A DNA stretch of 64,000 nt from an uncultured Collinsella sp. (GTDB lineage Bacteria; Actinomycetota; Coriobacteriia; Coriobacteriales; Coriobacteriaceae): the NCBI GenBank assembly GCA_937943045.1, contig CALEBN010000041.1:44394-108393 (forward strand), in the 5' to 3' direction. The position numbers and the translations under genes were made by a program. Each line of letters begins with the position of its first letter. Positions within the stretch are counted from its first letter, which is position 1. A model generated the notes under the pieces. That model searched no databases, was not told where the DNA came from, and saw only the letters and a list, made by a program, of their open reading frames with translations. Positions 56,356 to 64,000 of the stretch are shown here, piece by piece.

Positions 56356-56886
56356 TTAGGCGAGCTTGCGAGCGAGCTCTCGCACCTCTTCCAACTTGGG
56401 CGAGGATGCCATGCTGTCGCGCTCGGTCATACCGCTGATGGTGACAATGCCCTGGTCCTCCCACTTGCAGTACGCGCAGGTTGACTTGTACATGGCGATC
56501 GCCGCGTCATAGACGCCCTCGCTGTGGCTATCGAGCAAAAGGGCCGTCTTGGTGAACGGGAAGCCCGTAGCACCAAAGGCGTACAGGCGGTCGATGGCGG
56601 CCTTCTCCTGCGCAGTGATATCGAACCAGTAGATAGGCGAAGCGAAGACAACCATATCGGCGCCTTTCAACGACTCGATCACGTCGGCCATGTCATCCTT
56701 CTGCACGCAGGTGCCCTCATGGGTAAAGCAGTACTGGCATCCCAGACAACCAGCGATCTTTTTGCCGGCAACGCGGATGACCTCGACCGTATGGCCGACC
56801 TCGCGCGCGGTCTCGGCAAACGCCTCGACCATGGTGTCGGTATTGGCGCCCTTACGCGGGCTACCACTCAATACAACGATATTCAT
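56356..56886 (-). CDS. flavodoxin family protein (NADPH-dependent FMN reductase type, iron-sulfur flavoprotein-like)
   Basis: A 176-residue flavodoxin-fold enzyme. SGSPRKGANTDTMVEAF binds FMN phosphate; the CLGCQYCFTHEGTC segment has the Cys spacing of iron-sulfur flavoproteins, though only four or so cysteines are present and the cluster is not certain. FASPIYWFDI is the second FMN loop. These proteins are NAD(P)H-linked reductases in anaerobes. The ATG at 56886 has GAGAGGGAATC upstream. Single gene. Confidence 0.88.
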   Translation of the reverse strand: MNIVVLSGSPRKGANTDTMVEAFAETAREVGHTVEVIRVAGKKIAGCLGCQYCFTHEGTCVQKDDMADVIESLKGADMVVFASPIYWFDITAQEKAAIDRLYAFGATGFPFTKTALLLDSHSEGVYDAAIAMYKSTCAYCKWEDQGIVTISGMTERDSMASSPKLEEVRELARKLA

Positions 56887-57031
56887 AGGATTCCCTCTCC
56901 TTCATGCTGCAGGCGCGCAGCATGTTTTCTTGTAACCAAAACGAATGGAGTTAATCAATCGCCTCGTTTCAGCTACTCCCACTCTTTAGAAGAATCGTTG
57001 CTGGAGACTTGGCATTAAATCAAGGCACACC

Positions 57032-57805
57032 TTATTTCAGATATTCCTCAAAGAATGCCTTCAACTTTCCAAACGGAATGATGTCCATCTGATCGTAAAG
57101 GTCGGTGTGGCTGGCACCAGGGATAATGAGCAATTCCTTGTTGTCCCCCGTCAGCTTGCCGTACGCGGTTTCGCCGAAATAGCGGGTGTGCGCCTTCTCG
57201 CCATGCACCAGCAATACCGCAGAGCGAATTTCGCTGCTGTATTGCAAAATCGGCATATTCAAAAACGACAGCGAGGACGTCACATTCCAGCCGCCGTTGG
57301 AGTTCAGGCTGCGGGGATGATAGCCTCGCGGAGTTTTGTAGTAGGCGTAATAGTCCGCTACAAACTGCGGCGCATCCTCCGGTAGCGGATCGACCACGCC
57401 GCCGGCCAGCGCATAGCTGCCGTTTTTATAGTCCTCGGTGCGCTGCGCATTCAGCGCTTTCCTGCACAGAGAGGAAATCCACCGCTGCGCAGAAGTCCTC
57501 GGTGTTGATGTCCGGGGATGCTACATAGCGGGGCGTGCCGCCGCTCTCGCCGGTATAGGACGGGTCAAAGGCAATTGCGAAAAGCCCAGCTCCGCCATCT
57601 TCTGCGCGTACAGACCGGAGGACTGTTCCTTCACCGCGCCAAACGGGCCGCTGACGGCGATGGCGGGCAGTTTGCCTTCCGCATTCTTAGGCACGTACAC
57701 GTCGGCCGCCAGCGTGATGCCGCATCGGTTGTGGAAGGTCGCCTTGCTGTGCTCAACCTTGTCGCTTTTGGGGAATACCTTGTCCCATTCCTGCGTCAGT
57801 TTCAA
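57032..57805 (-). pseudogene. alpha/beta hydrolase (YcjY-like) pseudogene
   Basis: The N-terminal frame (57521-57805) begins MKLTQEWDKVFPKSDKVEHS and reads LAADVYVPKNAEGKLPAIAV before a frameshift near 57580. The next frame gives FDPSYTGESGGTPRYVASPD and FLSVQ, after which a deletion joins it to LNAQRTEDYKNGSYALAGG and then to VVDPLPEDAPQFVADYYAYY (57032-57397). The active-site elbow (G-x-S-x-G region) is missing. It was once an alpha/beta hydrolase of about 330 residues. It lies just after the CMD-cupin gene and was probably its operon partner. Confidence 0.8.
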
Positions 57806-57816
57806 CTGCTCCGTGC

Positions 57817-58581
57817 CTAAGCCTCCTTGTCAGTCGCTTTAAGGTATTGCTCGTCGTCCACGGGCTCCAACCACTCGTTAGAGGCCTCCTCGCCCGGAAC
57901 CTCCACCGCGAGATGGGAGAACCAGCTGTCAGGCGCCGCACCGTGCCAGTGCTTTACGCCCGCGGGAATATTTACTACATCGCCAGGGCATAGCTCTTGT
58001 GCCGGTTTGCCCCATTCCTGGTAAAGCCCTCGACCAGCCACGCAGACGAGGATCTGTCCGCCACCGCTTTTGGCGTGATGTGTGTGCCAGTTGTTGCGGC
58101 AGCCGGGCTCAAACGTAACGTTGTAAATACCGACCTGCTCGGTGGAAAGGGGCGCGAGGTAGCTTTGCCCGATAAAGTACTTCGCAAATGCGTCGTTGGG
58201 GGCACCGATGGGAAAGGCCATCTCGTTTTGGTGCTCGGCCTTTGCGTCGACGGCATCGTCATCCGCCCAGACCTCCTTCGCCATGCGGAAGGCCGCCCAT
58301 GCCTTGGGCCAGCCCGCGTAAAACGCCGCGTGCGTAAGGATCTCCGTTATCTCCGCCCTGGTCACGCCGTTGTTCTTTGCGGACATCAGATGATATTGGA
58401 ACGAGGAGTCCGTCAGGCCCTGCGCCATTAGGGCAACCACCGTCACTATGCTGCGATCGCGCAAGGAAAGCTCTCCCTCCCGGCTCCACACCTCGCCGAA
58501 CAGCACATCATCGTTGAGCTGTGCAAATTTGGGAGCGAACTCCCCCAGGGCATCTCTGCCCGCCGTCTGTTTAATTGCCAT
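57817..58581 (-). CDS. carboxymuconolactone decarboxylase-like domain fused to cupin
   Basis: A 254-residue fusion: an N-terminal CMD domain (GEFAPKFAQLNDDVLFGEVW, then SLRDRSIVTVVALMAQG and LTHAAFYAGWPKAWAAF, residues 10-110; the usual CxxC is absent) and a C-terminal cupin (residues 145-225) with the metal-binding HTHHAKSGGGQILVCV and HWHGAAPDSWFSH segments. Such two-domain proteins are common next to alpha/beta hydrolases; the reaction is unknown. The ATG at 58581 has AGGAGG upstream. It is divergent from the MerR gene, which likely controls it together with the broken hydrolase. Confidence 0.85.
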   Translation of the reverse strand: MAIKQTAGRDALGEFAPKFAQLNDDVLFGEVWSREGELSLRDRSIVTVVALMAQGLTDSSFQYHLMSAKNNGVTRAEITEILTHAAFYAGWPKAWAAFRMAKEVWADDDAVDAKAEHQNEMAFPIGAPNDAFAKYFIGQSYLAPLSTEQVGIYNVTFEPGCRNNWHTHHAKSGGGQILVCVAGRGLYQEWGKPAQELCPGDVVNIPAGVKHWHGAAPDSWFSHLAVEVPGEEASNEWLEPVDDEQYLKATDKEA

Positions 58582-58729
58582 GATCGTTTTCCTCCTGTCG
58601 ATGATATTAGGCACAAATCAGTTTCCGCGCGGCCAAACTGCCCGCCTAGATTCCCATGCCCATTCGTCGCGCCTGCTCAAGGGCGGGGCGACCGGCAATT
58701 ACGAAACACCCCTTGCGTTCCCAATTTAT

Positions 58730-58769
58730 ATTGACAAGAATAAGGGTAATACCTAAACCTGACTTTAGG
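58730..58769 (+). promoter_or_regulatory. merR promoter with MerR-type operator
   Basis: A -35-like TTGACA (58730-58735) is followed by the inverted repeat ACCTAAA (58750-58756) and TTTAGGT (58763-58769), with a 6-base spacer. This lies in the 223-base region between the divergent CMD-cupin and merR genes; such dyads with elongated spacing are typical MerR targets. Confidence 0.5.
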
Positions 58770-58804
58770 TCAAGGAATAGACTCAAAATATATCCGGAGG
58801 AGCT

Positions 58805-59245
58805 ATGTACACAATCGGACAGGTGGCGGAGATGTTCGGCTTGCCCGCCTCCACGCTGCGATATTACGACAAGCAGGGATTGTTCCCGGGATTGGAGCGG
58901 GCGTCCGGTATTCGCCGATTTGGCGATACGGAACTCGAGGCACTTCGAGTCATCGAATGCCTAAAGAAGGCGGGGATGGAAATCAAGGACATCCGGCTGT
59001 TCATGGAATGGTGCGCGGAAGGCCCATCAACATATCCCCAGCGGAAGGCCATGTTTGAGGAACGAAAGGCCCACATGGAGTCGGAGATCGCGAACATGAA
59101 CCGTGCGCTGGACATGCTGAAGTTCAAATGCTGGTACTACGAGCAGGCGATTCAAGACGGCAGCGAGGAAAGGCTGAAGGCACTGATTCCCGACGATTTG
59201 CCGGAAGAGATCAAAGATGTCTACGAGAACGCCCACGCTCGATAG
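58805..59245 (+). CDS. MerR family transcriptional regulator
   Basis: A 146-residue MerR regulator: winged helix (TIGQVAEMFGLPASTLRYYDKQGLFPG), the usual recognition wing, and a coiled-coil dimer helix (ERKAHMESEIANMNRALDMLKFKCWYYE). There is a short C-terminal extension and no metal-binding cysteine pair, so the inducer is probably a small organic molecule. GGAGGAG precedes the ATG. It is divergent from the CMD-cupin/hydrolase operon and probably regulates it (inference). A hairpin terminator follows at 59304. Confidence 0.88.
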   Translation: MYTIGQVAEMFGLPASTLRYYDKQGLFPGLERASGIRRFGDTELEALRVIECLKKAGMEIKDIRLFMEWCAEGPSTYPQRKAMFEERKAHMESEIANMNRALDMLKFKCWYYEQAIQDGSEERLKALIPDDLPEEIKDVYENAHAR

Positions 59246-59303
59246 TGCTGCCCGATCTCATGGGGCTATGGCAAGGAGTCGTTTTGGGCGGCACAGCAAG
59301 GAA

Positions 59304-59335
59304 AAGGTCTCCGAACCAAAAGGTTCGGAGACCTT
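59304..59335. terminator. intrinsic terminator after merR
   Basis: Perfect 14-bp arms AAGGTCTCCGAACC and GGTTCGGAGACCTT with a 4-base loop. The plus-strand tail is TATTCC, so the U tract is short. Confidence 0.7.
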
Positions 59336-59451
59336 TATTCCCGCTACTTCGCTGGTGGCACTGCCCTGCGGCAACGCCGAAACTATAGAGAATGAAATCA
59401 GAATTTTCCGACAGGCATTTTTTAAAGCGAGTTAAGACACCGTGCAGCCAC

Positions 59452-59862
59452 TCATCCCAATGCAGAATTTGTCATTCGATCCTTTAGCTTCATAATTTGC
59501 TTTTGAATCTCATCGATAACTTTCTTAAATTCCTCGTCATTTTTGCCCGTCGGGTCTTCCAACCCCCAGTTATCATCAAAGGGCCTGCCGATGAAAGGGC
59601 ATCCCACATTGCAACCCATGGAGATGGCGATATCTGGTTCAGGTATATCCGATATCAGCTTGGAATGCTGCGTCTGCTCCATGTCAATGCCATAAAACTT
59701 CTTCATCAATCGGACGGCATCCTGATTGATTTGCGGCTTGGTTTCCGTCCCGGCAGAATAGCTTTCAAACACATCGGACGCCAACGCTTTGCCCAACGCC
59801 TCCGCAATCTGACTGCGGCAGGAGTTGTGGACGCAGATGAACGCAACCTTTGGCTTTGTCAT
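59452..59862 (-). CDS. arsC: thioredoxin-coupled arsenate reductase ArsC
   Basis: A 136-residue low-molecular-weight phosphatase-fold arsenate reductase. The P-loop CVHNSCRSQ has catalytic Cys10 and Cys15, and the resolving Cys pair Cys84 and Cys88 is in SMGCNVGCPF, as in thioredoxin-dependent ArsC proteins. It reduces arsenate to arsenite for efflux. It lies in a four-gene minus-strand module after the ArsR-type regulator, permease and thioredoxin-like genes. The DNA here is less GC-rich and codon use differs from the core genes, suggesting acquisition from a Clostridia-like donor. Confidence 0.93.
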   Translation of the reverse strand: MTKPKVAFICVHNSCRSQIAEALGKALASDVFESYSAGTETKPQINQDAVRLMKKFYGIDMEQTQHSKLISDIPEPDIAISMGCNVGCPFIGRPFDDNWGLEDPTGKNDEEFKKVIDEIQKQIMKLKDRMTNSALG

Positions 59863-59914
59863 GCGGGGAACCTGTCTCTCGTTCTGCTTGCGATTCTGAC
59901 GAGGTTTCGCTCGT

Positions 59915-60268
59915 TCATGCTCTTACCTTATTCAAAATAGAAATGACTTCGTCCTTTTTCAGCACCTTGCCGTAGGACACCACCTGACCGTCCACCACCA
60001 AAGCAGGGGTGGTCATCACGCCATAGGCGGCGATCTTTTCAAAGTCCCGCACATGATCGATGGTGTCATCCATCCCAAGCTCCCGCAGTGCGTCTACAGT
60101 TGCCGCTTCCAGCGCATTACACTTGGCACAGCCGCCGCCAAGAATTTTGATCCCGGACTCCTTCTTTTCGGCTTCTGCCGCCTGCATTGCTTCCGGCGTA
60201 CAGTTCCCGCCGCAGCAGCAAGGCTGCTTTTGTTCTTCTTTTTTCTTACCAAATCCGAAAATTGACAT
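59915..60268 (-). CDS. thioredoxin-like protein (redox-active disulfide protein 2 family)
   Basis: A 117-residue protein with a cysteine-rich N-terminus (PCCCGGNCTPE) and a thioredoxin-fold core with GGGCAKCNAL (CxxC) followed by GMDDTIDHVRD, the cis-proline TTPALVVDGQVV. It is the small thioredoxin that typically accompanies the permease in arsenic operons, and probably donates electrons or chaperones metalloid. It lies between the permease and arsC genes in the same direction. The N-terminal CCC may bind metal. Confidence 0.85.
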   Translation of the reverse strand: MSIFGFGKKKEEQKQPCCCGGNCTPEAMQAAEAEKKESGIKILGGGCAKCNALEAATVDALRELGMDDTIDHVRDFEKIAAYGVMTTPALVVDGQVVSYGKVLKKDEVISILNKVRA

Positions 60269-60286
60269 GATGATCCTTCCAAATTA

Positions 60287-61279
60287 TTAGATAACGCCCT
60301 GAAACAGGTTGAATAAATAGCCCACAACGATAATGCCCGCAGCACAGATGGCGATAAAAACACCCAGCATCTTCGGCTTAACTGCCTTGCGCAGCATGAT
60401 CATTGACGGCAGGGACAGCGTAGTGACGCCCATCATAAAGGCAAGCACCGTGCCGAGCTGTGCGCCCTTACCGAGCAGAGCTTCCGCAATGGGAATCGTG
60501 CCGAAAATATCGGCATACATGGGAATGCCGATGATGGTTGCCAAAATCACGCCGAAGGGGTTATTGCTGCCGAGAACGGTCACGACCCAGCTTTCGGGAA
60601 TCCAGTTGTGAATGACCGCCCCAATGCCCACGCCGATGAGAATATACGGAAATACCTTCCTGAAGGTTTCTTCCACCTGCTCTTTGGCGTAAACCAGGCG
60701 CTCCTTCTGCGTCAGCGTCGGGGAGGCAATTTCCACGGCAGATGCCTTGCGGATGAACTCCTCCACCTGATTCTCCATGCGCAGCTTTTCAATCAGCGTA
60801 CCGCCAGCCACAGCGATCACAAGCCCCAGCACCACATAGAGAACAGCGACCTTTGCGCCAAAAAAACTCATCAGGAGAACAAGGCTTCCCAAGTCCACCA
60901 TAGGGGACGAAATCAGGAACGAGAAGGTCACGCCCAGCGGCAATCCGGCGCTGGTAAAGCCGATGAACAGCGGAATGGACGAGCAGGAGCAGAACGGCGT
61001 CACCGTGCCGAGCAGGGCGGCGATGCAGTTTGCCCAGATACCGTGAAAACGCCCCATGATTTTCTTGCTGCGCTCCGGTGGGAAATAGCTCTGAATGTAG
61101 GAGATCAGATAAATCAGTACGCAGAGCAAAACGGTGATCTTGACGACATCGTAGAGGAAGAATTGGACACTCCCTCCAATGCGGCTTGTCGTGTCTAGCC
61201 CCAGCGCGTTCAGCAGATTTCCAATCAGCGTATTCAGCCACTTCATGCCGAGGATCAGATCTGTAATAAACTTGCCCAT
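60287..61279 (-). CDS. permease (ArsP/DUF318 family), probable arsenical exporter
   Basis: A 330-residue eight-helix permease of the DUF318 family, including TPFCSCSSIPLFIGF and ISSPMVDLG, the conserved core that carries a cysteine pair, and GIPMYADIFGTIPIAEALL. Relatives export arsenite or organoarsenicals (ArsP) or act in related metal transport. Its start overlaps the arsR stop (TGATG, one base shared), so it is translationally coupled. It is followed by the thioredoxin-like gene 18 bases downstream. Confidence 0.88.
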   Translation of the reverse strand: MGKFITDLILGMKWLNTLIGNLLNALGLDTTSRIGGSVQFFLYDVVKITVLLCVLIYLISYIQSYFPPERSKKIMGRFHGIWANCIAALLGTVTPFCSCSSIPLFIGFTSAGLPLGVTFSFLISSPMVDLGSLVLLMSFFGAKVAVLYVVLGLVIAVAGGTLIEKLRMENQVEEFIRKASAVEIASPTLTQKERLVYAKEQVEETFRKVFPYILIGVGIGAVIHNWIPESWVVTVLGSNNPFGVILATIIGIPMYADIFGTIPIAEALLGKGAQLGTVLAFMMGVTTLSLPSMIMLRKAVKPKMLGVFIAICAAGIIVVGYLFNLFQGVI

Positions 61280-61587
61280 CAGGAGCAGCACCCGCCTTCG
61301 TCATTCGAGCCGCAGCCGCAGCAGGTCAATCCCTCGACAAATTCTTTAAACTGGGTCAGGGTTTCGCAGTTCAGAGAGTAGTGCTGCCACTTTCCTTCCT
61401 TGCGGGCGTTCACTAGTCCACATTCCACCAAGATCCTCATGTGGTGCGAAAGCGTCGGCTGCGTAATTTCAAACCGTTCCAACAGTTTGCAGCCGCACTT
61501 CTCTCCATCCGACAGCGTCTTCACTATTTCCAGCCGGTTCGCATCTCCCAAAGCCTTGCAGATCAAAGTCACATCCATAGCGTTCAT
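61279..61587 (-). CDS. arsR: ArsR/SmtB family metalloregulator
   Basis: A 102-residue winged-helix repressor: ICKALGDANRLEIVKTLSDGEKCGCKLLERFEITQPTLSHHMRIL, with the CGC triad in the first recognition-helix region typical of arsenite binding. A Cys-rich C-terminal tail (LTCCGCGSNDEGGCCS) may add metal sites. It begins the four-gene arsenic module and should repress it until arsenite binds. GAGGTG lies before the ATG. The palindromic AT-rich stretch at 61615-61638 just upstream is the candidate operator. Confidence 0.92.
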   Translation of the reverse strand: MNAMDVTLICKALGDANRLEIVKTLSDGEKCGCKLLERFEITQPTLSHHMRILVECGLVNARKEGKWQHYSLNCETLTQFKEFVEGLTCCGCGSNDEGGCCS

Positions 61588-61614
61588 AGAAGCACCTCAC
61601 ATTGATGATTGTCT

Positions 61615-61638
61615 ATGTATATAAGAATATGCATACAT
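61615..61638. promoter_or_regulatory. candidate ArsR operator
   Basis: ATGTAT (61615-61620) and ATACAT (61633-61638) are inverted with a 12-base spacer, partially extended. This is 27 bases before the arsR start, in a strongly AT-rich promoter region. Confidence 0.4.
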
Positions 61639-61681
61639 CGATATCTGTCAATATATCATTACGAGCGAATGTAGGGCCTTC

Positions 61682-61789
61682 CCGGATTAGTAAGTAGGCG
61701 AGTTGAGGTTGCCGGAATTGTCCATCATGTACTCGGCCAGCCTCTCCAACACGGTGGAGTCGGTACGTATTGCGGTCTACCCAAGCCAT
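61682..61789 (-). pseudogene. possible DUF4143-type ATPase remnant
   Basis: An ATG at 61789 with GAAGGAG upstream begins MAWVDRNTY, and another frame reads TVLERLAEYMMDNSGNLNSP before a stop. Together these resemble the beginning and a middle segment of a DUF4143-type ATP-binding protein joined by deletion. The palindrome at 61803-61843 precedes it, as often found before such genes. Low confidence. Confidence 0.3.
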
Positions 61790-61802
61790 AATCCACTCCT
61801 TC

Positions 61803-61843
61803 TCGGTTTCGAAACTCGATTATTTCTAAAGTTTCGAAACCGA
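61803..61843. repeat. perfect inverted repeat upstream of the ATPase remnant
   Basis: 14-bp arms TCGGTTTCGAAACT (61803-61816) and AGTTTCGAAACCGA (61830-61843) with a 13-base spacer. Each arm contains the smaller palindrome GTTTCGAAAC, so it may be two adjacent operators. Confidence 0.8.
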
Positions 61844-62060
61844 TAAGGAAATACGCACAAGGGTGCATCGAGGAGCGAATCCCAGTTGCGCCATGTCAGC
61901 AGCGATACCGGGCGCATTCGCACGTGCTACAATCCAACCACCAGAGATGAAAACACAGTCCCCGTCGGGTAGTCGTGGGCGTGCGGGAGTCCGCATCAGT
62001 AACCTGCCTCCTTGGTTGTCCCTTCTCCGCATGGTCATCTACATAAAGGAGGAACCAACC

Positions 62061-62480
62061 ATGCAGATCAGTGTGTCGTCCACCCTGACCGTATATCACG
62101 ACGGCCAATTCTGGGTCGGGCTGGCGGAGCACGTCGAGGACGGAAGGTACGGCGTCGCCCGCATCGTCTTCGGCGCGGAGCCATCCAATGAGGAAATCCT
62201 GCATTTCATTACAGGCAAATGGGCAATGCTCTCGTTCTTCGGCGACGAGCCGACCGAGGCGAGCAAGCCCGCGAAGAACCCCAAGAGACGCGCCCGCGAG
62301 GCGTCGAGGGCCCTTAAGCAGCCAGCGATGAGCACCAAGGCGCAGCAGGCTCTCGCGGCACAGCGGGAAGCGATGAAGCGGGAGTCGGCTCAAGCAAGAA
62401 GCCAGCGTCGCGCGGATGAGGCGGAGGCGCGCTTCGAGCAGCGAAAGCTGAAGCGCAAGCAGAAGCATCGTGGGCATTGA
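62061..62480 (+). CDS. yjdF: YjdF family protein (DUF2992)
   Basis: A 139-residue YjdF protein: a compact N-terminal domain (STLTVYHDGQFWVGLAEHVEDG, then ARIVFGAEPSNEEILHFI) and a highly basic C-terminal tail (KNPKRRAREASR, STKAQQALAAQREAMKRESA, KLKRKQKHRGH). The family is associated in Firmicutes with the yjdF riboswitch that binds azaaromatic compounds; function unknown. AAAGGAGG precedes the ATG at 62061. A longer open frame from 61863 is probably untranslated leader. A hairpin TGCGG/CCGCA (61982-61995) lies in that leader. Confidence 0.88.
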   Translation: MQISVSSTLTVYHDGQFWVGLAEHVEDGRYGVARIVFGAEPSNEEILHFITGKWAMLSFFGDEPTEASKPAKNPKRRAREASRALKQPAMSTKAQQALAAQREAMKRESAQARSQRRADEAEARFEQRKLKRKQKHRGH

Positions 62481-62763
62481 TCGCCATCTGCAGCAAGGCA
62501 AACCATATACAGCAGCGGTGCCAGTTCCACTTGAAGCCGACGCCGCTATCTATTGCGCCGCTCGTCAACAGTCGATCCCCATCTCACTTGTATTCGATAT
62601 TTGCATCTTGAATACGAGGCCGCCAGATCATAACGGCGAATGCTGGTTTTCATTGCAACTGCTCGGGGATGATGGTTGCGATTGTCCTAGACAACGCCAC
62701 AGGAGCAAGTCATAATTCGAAGACTAAAAATGAGCAAAAAATCGGAATTATGAGGACTGAAAC

Positions 62764-62940
62764 ATGTGGAATGAATTAGGCATAAGTGCAGGAACGGCAA
62801 TCATTATTTTGATTGCACTGTATTTCGTTATCAAATGGGCAGTGAAAAATGGCATAAAAGAAGCCTACGGTGCTATCACTGGCAAGAATACCGCTGAAGA
62901 TATCCAAAACGAAAAAGACTTGAAAGAACTTGGGTTTTGA
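62764..62940 (+). CDS. small membrane protein, DUF6019-like
   Basis: A 58-residue protein: MWNELGISAGTAIIILIALY, then FVIKWAVKNGIKEAYGAITG and NTAEDIQNEKDLKELGF. One membrane helix (residues 8-25) and a charged C-terminal tail; it resembles the small DUF6019 proteins of Firmicutes by memory. GAGGACTG lies upstream of the ATG. Its low GC differs from the surroundings, so it is probably imported. Confidence 0.65.
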   Translation: MWNELGISAGTAIIILIALYFVIKWAVKNGIKEAYGAITGKNTAEDIQNEKDLKELGF

Positions 62941-63198
62941 GAAGCGCCTTACCGTACAAGTTGTAAAGCGTGGCCCAGAGAGAGGTAGACCACTGCGCTT
63001 TGATTTTCGCACGCCCGCGATCACATTGAAGAAGTCAGCGTTACGAAAGAGCATCGCCTCCTCGAGGTATCTATTGCGACACTTCAACCTATCGCCTTTC
63101 AAGAAATACTCCTAAAGCTCGAATCTAGTTACACTTTTGGGGGTATCAAAACTCCACGCCGCGGGGACCCAAGAGCTAATCTCATTAACTCGGCCAGG

Positions 63199-63543
63199 CT
63201 ACTCAAGATCGCGAGTAACGGAATCGGGCAGACGGATGCACGAGATGAAGTTGAAGTCGTTCTTCCGCGCATAATCAATCTCGCCATCGGCGCGGTCTTG
63301 CCACCAGAAGCCCTCGAGCGGCGGCACGACGAAGTCGAAATAGCCCTCGATTTCCCGCGGCGGGCCCCTCTTCGACATCTTGATGGTATATGCGACGTCG
63401 TAGAGCAGTGGCAATGCATTCTGCTACGCGCCGCCTTCGGCATTGGAATCGCCCTTGCCCCGTACGGCAACGTAGCTCATAGACGGAACGATCAGGATGC
63501 TCGGCTTGTTAGGCGGTTTGCCCGTGATGTTGTAGCGCACCGT
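63199..63543 (-). pseudogene. GyrI-like domain protein remnant with nonsense codon
   Basis: The frame reads RYNITGKPPNKPSILIVPSM, then SYVAVRGKGDSNAEGGA before a TAG at 63424-63426. It continues in the same frame as QNALPLLYDVAYTIKMSKRG and YFDFVVPPLEGFWWQDRADG until FISCIRLPDSVTRDLE-stop at 63199. GyrI-like relatives have a Tyr where the TAG stands and continue further at the C-terminus. So it is interrupted and truncated. Confidence 0.7.
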
Positions 63544-63944
63544 AGACGCTGATGGAGATGGCTGCGCGCGGGCACGAGCGCGCCGCCGCGCCTTATGGCC
63601 TGCTTCTCGGGTATTTGGGGCGCGCGGCGTTCAAAAATGTGAAGCGGGGCCCGCATCGCTGCAGGCCCCTACAGGTGGGCGATATTCTACGCCTTGCGGC
63701 ACCCCGTCGCCCACGGAGGTTAAACGTACACGTAAGCCGTACTCTGAAAGCCGCGGCTTCCGGCAAATAGTTTATACCACGAAAGGTCGCTTTCAATGCG
63801 CATAGCTCGCAAAATAACACTCGCTGGGCCGTCACCCCTGGCCGTTACCCTCCAATCTTCATTGGAGTCAGCAGGTCAATTCATATAGTCATGGGGTTTA
63901 TCCTAAAGGAAATCAAATTTATACCCCCATAACTAAGGAATTTT
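63544..63944. other. gene-free stretch next to guaA
   Basis: It contains a GGGGCC/GGCCCC hairpin (about 63645-63668), a few short frames that look like shadows, and an AT-rich segment before the guaA stop. I see no gene. It may hold the junction of an island. Confidence 0.4.
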
Positions 63945-64000
63945 CTATTCCCACTCGATCGTCGCGGGCGGCTTGGACGTGATGTCGTAGCACACGCGGT
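63945..64000 (-). CDS. guaA: GMP synthase (glutamine-hydrolysing), C-terminal end
   Basis: The minus strand reads TRVCYDITSKPPATIEWE-stop, the conserved C-terminus of GuaA (YDIxSKPPxTIEWE), the enzyme that makes GMP from XMP. Only the last 18 codons are inside the window; the gene continues beyond base 64000. Confidence 0.93.
   Translation of the reverse strand, partial: RVCYDITSKPPATIEWE

Overview
The window looks like a chromosomal segment of a gut-type Coriobacteriia, most likely Collinsella or a close relative. That placement is an inference from the actinobacterial-type GC-rich coding sequence, the Gram-positive secretion signals (lipoboxes, a Tat-like leader with a wall-sorting tail), the anaerobic enzyme set and the many palindromic intergenic repeats. 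No rRNA, tRNA or CRISPR array was recognised.

Layout. 1-6467: MATE exporter end, LysR/EamA pair, uracil-DNA glycosylase, SDR plus VUT transporter, and release factor 3. 6468-7034 is a non-coding stretch with a strikingly regular array of eight alternating inverted 17-bp sites. 7035-11521: a GntR(YtrA)-ABC exporter operon, a ClC protein, a LOG-family protein and a potassium channel. 11684-18462: a large hybrid sensor kinase, NimA-like protein, PatB-like lyase, TrmO, an XRE-zinc ribbon-TipAS fusion regulator and a glutaredoxin. 18463-19731 is a pile of palindromes around a MITE-like element and a frameshifted antitoxin-like gene. 19732-22359: Dus and an unknown membrane protein.

22717-28640 is a probable agmatine/arginine-derived catabolic locus: agmatine deiminase-like enzyme, carbamoyltransferase and OFA-type MFS carrier, with a divergent TetR regulator, a second paralogous carrier and matching operators. 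29005-39513 holds a giant MacB-like ABC protein and two redox groups: a CoA-disulfide-reductase-like enzyme, rhodanese and Crp regulator, then a TlpA lipoprotein, NapH-like ferredoxin and two-component system. 39514-41638 is decayed DNA with remnants of arginase, of an AAA ATPase and of the carbamoyltransferase/MFS junction (the last at 35266). 41639-42839 is a PadR/DUF1700 stress-type operon. 43497-49026 pairs a LuxR regulator with a 1455-residue exported surface protein. 50621-54903 encodes both subunits of a type IIA topoisomerase.

55087-64000 is accessory in character: an AAA ATPase behind three 19-bp direct repeats, a broken hydrolase, a CMD-cupin enzyme with MerR regulator, an arsenic/thiol module (arsR, permease, thioredoxin, arsC), yjdF, a DUF6019 protein and several gene remnants, ending at the 3' end of guaA. 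The 3' end of guaA is a known integration hotspot, which fits the debris beside it.
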